Assembly: GCA_017999615.1 (NCBI GenBank)
Contig: JAGNLM010000001.1
Span: 390,549-454,548 of the forward strand
Source: Gammaproteobacteria bacterium
GTDB taxonomy: Bacteria; Pseudomonadota; Gammaproteobacteria; JAABTG01
Length of the DNA stretch: 64,000 nt
Reading direction: 5' to 3'
Both the position numbers and the translations under genes were made by a program. The notes beneath the pieces are model-generated. The model saw only the letters and a program-made list of their open reading frames with translations, was not told the DNA's origin and made no database searches. Positions 62,579-64,000 of this stretch are shown piece by piece. How positions within the stretch are numbered: position 1 is the stretch's first letter; every line of letters starts with the position of its first letter.

Positions 62579-62622
62579 GCCCTGCCCCACCCGCGAGGGT
62601 GGGGCAGGGCGTTTCGTTTTTT
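62579..62622 (+). terminator. Intrinsic terminator of the hydrogenase operon
   Basis: A perfect 14-bp stem (GCCCTGCCCCACCC with GGGTGGGGCAGGGC) around GCGA is followed by GTTTCGTTTTTT. The stem starts 28 bases after the hynL stop. It is the only textbook terminator seen in the window and may also serve the convergent EEP gene. Confidence 0.93.
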
Positions 62623-62629
62623 GGGGGGC

Positions 62630-63391
62630 TCAGTGCGCAGCCGAGCAGGGGAGGCGCACGTCCATGGCCACGGGAAGGTGGTCCGAGAACGGCCAGTTGG
62701 GCACGTAGGTCCTCTGGGGAATCAGGGTGTCCGTCACCAGGATGTGGTCGATGTGGCGGCGGGGTTCCCAGCTCGGGAAGGTGTGCAGCCGCTCCGCGGG
62801 GGGGCGCAGGGGAGTGTTGGCGAGCAGGAGGCGCAACTCCTCGCTCTCCGGTCCGCAGTTCAGGTCACCCATCACCACGGCGCAGGGCTCCCGGGCGATC
62901 TCCTCCGCCAGGAAGGAGAGCTGACGCAGTCGTGCCCGCTTGCCCAGGGCCAGGTGCAGGATGAATACGGTCAGGGGGGTAGCCGGGCCGGCAAGCCGCA
63001 GCACCAGGGCCCCCCGTCCCGGCAGACCCGGCAGCTTCAGGTCCGTGAGGGATTCCACAGGCAGTCGCGAGAGGACCCCGTTGCTCTGCTGGGCCAGGTG
63101 GCCGATGCGCCGGTTGACCTGGTGGTGCCAGAAGGGAAAGCGTGCGCGGTCGGCCAGGTACTCAGTCTGGTTCACGAAACTGGTGCGCAGGCTGCCCGAG
63201 TCGACCTCCTGCAGGCCCACCAGGTCGTAGCCGGCAATGGCGCCCGCGATCCCGTCGAGATTGACCCAGCGGCTGGGGTACGGGAGCACGTGCCGCCAGC
63301 TCCGGGTGACGTAGTGCCGGTAGCGCTCCGAGGTGATCCCCGTCTGGACGTTGTAGCTGAGGAGGCGGAGCGTGACTGTGTTCTGGCTCAT
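62630..63391 (-). CDS. Endonuclease/exonuclease/phosphatase family protein
   Basis: The 253-residue protein has the EEP fold markers: LRLLSYNVQTG (metal Asn), GLQEVDSG (metal Glu), MGDLNCGPES (Asp/Asn) and SDHLPVAMDVRL (catalytic Asp-His). It may be a DNA/RNA nuclease or a lipid or sugar phosphatase. ATG 63391 begins just before the core; an upstream extension is unlike the family. No signal peptide is visible. It is divergent from the DHH gene. Confidence 0.88.
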   Translation of the reverse strand: MSQNTVTLRLLSYNVQTGITSERYRHYVTRSWRHVLPYPSRWVNLDGIAGAIAGYDLVGLQEVDSGSLRTSFVNQTEYLADRARFPFWHHQVNRRIGHLAQQSNGVLSRLPVESLTDLKLPGLPGRGALVLRLAGPATPLTVFILHLALGKRARLRQLSFLAEEIAREPCAVVMGDLNCGPESEELRLLLANTPLRPPAERLHTFPSWEPRRHIDHILVTDTLIPQRTYVPNWPFSDHLPVAMDVRLPCSAAH

Positions 63392-63493
63392 CTCGCGGGA
63401 CTGGTTGAATGCCGAATCACTCCCAGAATATCCTGCCCCACGATTCACCGCACGAGCCTCCTGCACCGGACCGCCTGGCGAGGTTGCCCCGAC

Positions 63494-64000
63494 GTGACTC
63501 GAATCGACGTGTTCAATGGCGATGCGGACGGCATCTGCGCACTGCAGCAGATCCGGCTGGCCGAGCCGGGGGAGAGCGTCCTGGTGACGGGTGTCAAACG
63601 GGACATCGCGTTGCTCGAGCGTGTCACCGCCCGCCCCGGAGACGAGGTGACGGTCCTCGACGTATCCCTCGACCGCAACCGGGATGCGCTGACTCGCCTG
63701 CTCGCGGCGGGAGCGAGGGTTCGCTATTTCGACCATCACTTCGCCGGGGAGACGGTCGAGCACCCCGCGCTCCTGCTGCGGATCGACCCGTCGCCCGCCC
63801 GGGGGACCAGCCTGCTGGTGGACGAGTACCTCGGCGGGGGACACCGGGCCTGGGCCGTGGTGGGGACGTTCGGTGACAATCTGGACGAGAGCGCCGTCCG
63901 GGCGGCTGCGCCGCTCGGTCTGGGTGCGGAGGCGATGCGCCGGTTACGCGAGCTGGGCGTCTTGCTCAACTACAACGCCTACGGTGAGCGCGTGGAGGAC
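63494..64000 (+). CDS. DHH-family phosphoesterase, 3' end cut by window
   Basis: The visible 169 codons run off the right edge. The GTG start at 63494 begins MTRIDVFNGDADGICAL, the first metal motif (DADG). DVSLDRN and FDHHFAGE give the other conserved aspartates and the DHH motif. DHH proteins hydrolyse phosphodiesters such as nanoRNA, pAp or cyclic dinucleotides; specificity would be set by the missing C-terminal domain. It is divergent from the EEP gene, and two phosphoesterase-like genes side by side may work on related substrates. Confidence 0.85.
   Translation, partial: MTRIDVFNGDADGICALQQIRLAEPGESVLVTGVKRDIALLERVTARPGDEVTVLDVSLDRNRDALTRLLAAGARVRYFDHHFAGETVEHPALLLRIDPSPARGTSLLVDEYLGGGHRAWAVVGTFGDNLDESAVRAAAPLGLGAEAMRRLRELGVLLNYNAYGERVED

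Overview
The window is a compact, gene-dense bacterial chromosome segment, roughly 70 % G+C by eye, with many ATGA/GTGA/TTGA stop-start overlaps and frequent GTG and TTG starts. No rRNA, tRNA, CRISPR array, insertion sequence or phage gene was seen. The organism is Gram-negative: it has Lgt, AmpG, a PBP1a, lipoproteins and a Tat-exported hydrogenase small subunit. RlmI, SthA, PurU and an Isp-type membrane [NiFe] hydrogenase fit a Gammaproteobacterium of the sulfur-oxidiser type (Chromatiales/Ectothiorhodospiraceae-like). That placement is inference.

Layout. 1-8.5 kb: rlmI (5' end missing), lgt, purU, then a tight operon of a short KamA-type radical-SAM aminomutase, an ATP-grasp ligase, an ATP-grasp/GNAT fusion and nadA, then dedA. 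8.7-14 kb: exported lipase, ABC-2 exporter pair, SNF symporter, ApbE lipoprotein, small zinc-ribbon protein. 14-21.5 kb: exported GH31 glucosidase, acetolactate synthase, NBD-less SbmA-like transporter and a eukaryote-like fused HisH-HisF. 21.6-28.2 kb: complete livJHMGF branched-chain amino acid transporter, CBS-ACT protein, GH1 glucosidase. 28.3-31.2 kb: lipoprotein VWA / ECF sigma / anti-sigma operon. 31.3-40.6 kb: sthA, B12-dependent nrdJ and a 1640-residue RHS protein. 40.8-42.6 kb: a three-domain QueD-like protein and queE. 42.6-49.4 kb: envelope block (small membrane ORF, ampG, membrane protein, mrcA, PAP2-GT39 fusion). 49.5-50.3 kb: secreted lamin-tail protein with a VPLP-type C-terminal sorting signal. 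50.5-62.6 kb: hydrogenase locus, hypCABDFE on the minus strand diverging from hupD-hupH-hynS-isp1-isp2-hynL on the plus strand, closed by a strong terminator. 62.6-64 kb: an EEP-family nuclease/phosphatase and the start of a DHH phosphoesterase.

How the genes work together. The hydrogenase locus is nearly self-contained: HypA/B insert nickel, HypC/D/E/F make and deliver Fe(CN)2CO, HupD trims the HynL tail, and HynSL passes electrons through Isp2 (HdrD/DsrK-like) to Isp1 (cytochrome b) and the quinone pool. QueD-like and QueE are consecutive steps to 7-deazaguanine. The most novel-looking material is the KamA/ATP-grasp/ATP-grasp-GNAT operon, which looks like a route to an acylated or peptide-linked beta-amino acid, and the three-domain QueD-like protein, in which one composite active site may be split between domains. 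No gene-free stretch exceeds 300 bases.
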